Source: an uncultured Oscillospiraceae bacterium
GTDB taxonomy: Bacteria; Bacillota; Clostridia; Oscillospirales; Oscillospiraceae
Direction: 5' to 3'
DNA: 15,423 nucleotides
Assembly (NCBI GenBank): GCA_934636045.1
Contig: CAKTZP010000038.1
Coordinates: 1 to 15,423 of the forward strand
Every line of letters begins with the position of its first letter. Positions within the stretch are counted from its first letter, which is position 1. A program made the position numbers and the translations under genes. Below are positions 15,388-15,423 of this stretch, one piece after another. Under the pieces are notes generated by a model. It was given only the letters and a program-made list of their open reading frames with translations, was not told where the DNA came from and did not search any database.

Positions 15388-15423
15388 CACGCCCGTCGGC
15401 GTACACGGGTACGGTAGGGCGTG
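15388..15423. repeat. Start of another GTAGGG module at the window edge
   Basis: GTAGGGCGTG at 15414-15423 matches the first bases of the 27-bp modules seen at 6912-7151 and 11897-11923. CACGCCC at 15388 is also complementary to GGGCGTG at 15417. The element is cut by the window end. Confidence 0.4.

Overview
The window reads as a GC-rich stretch of a Clostridia chromosome. The Oscillospiraceae/Ruminococcaceae-type gut lineage is my best guess. Supporting this are strong AGGAGG-type ribosome binding sites, a Firmicutes-form S12 with the extra N-terminal segment, an L7Ae-like RplGB ahead of rpsL, a PdaA-type spore-cortex deacetylase, a DUF4317 gene, a Clostridia-style sigma/anti-sigma pair, and intergenic GTAGGG hairpin repeats. 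All genes but one (rluA) are on the minus strand, so the map reads right to left.

Layout, left to right. (1) 1-4713: the str operon, transcribed leftward as rplGB-rpsL-rpsG-fusA-tuf; tuf is cut by the window edge. It starts from a full-consensus promoter at 4600-4628 just downstream of a strong terminator (4681-4713). The usual rpoBC genes are therefore not in front of it. tuf also has its own promoter. (2) 4805-6722: an ECF-like sigma factor overlapping by ATGA with a membrane-anchored anti-sigma-like gene. That second gene is split by a one-base frameshift just after its transmembrane helix. Two palindromes lie upstream of the sigma gene. (3) 6723-7213: gene-free, with an imperfect tandem duplication made of 27-bp hairpin modules, then the pdaA terminator. 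(4) 7214-11634: der-plsY-gpsA-gtrA in tight, overlapping order (ribosome assembly GTPase, acyl-phosphate glycerol-3-phosphate acyltransferase, glycerol-3-phosphate dehydrogenase, GtrA-like membrane protein), then three back-to-back perfect inverted repeats, then pdaA. plsY and gpsA supply consecutive needs of phospholipid synthesis. (5) 11635-12050: a gene-free stretch with the der promoter, a second hairpin-module cluster and the rpmF terminator. (6) 12051-12868: YceD/DUF177 followed by rpmF (L32), from a second full-consensus promoter. (7) 12953-13918: rluA-family pseudouridine synthase, the only plus-strand gene, diverging from yceD-rpmF. (8) 13962-15110: a DUF4317 gene of unknown function converging on rluA. 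(9) 15111-15423: no gene; a promoter, two long perfect hairpins and the start of another GTAGGG module.

Most of the window is conserved housekeeping. The least ordinary material is the non-coding architecture: a dispersed 27-bp hairpin module whose copies change both stem sides together, three stacked inverted repeats between gtrA and pdaA, and the palindromes before the sigma gene. The frameshifted anti-sigma gene also stands out. I did not find evidence for a wholly new multi-gene system. All calls rest on reading the sequence; no database search was possible.
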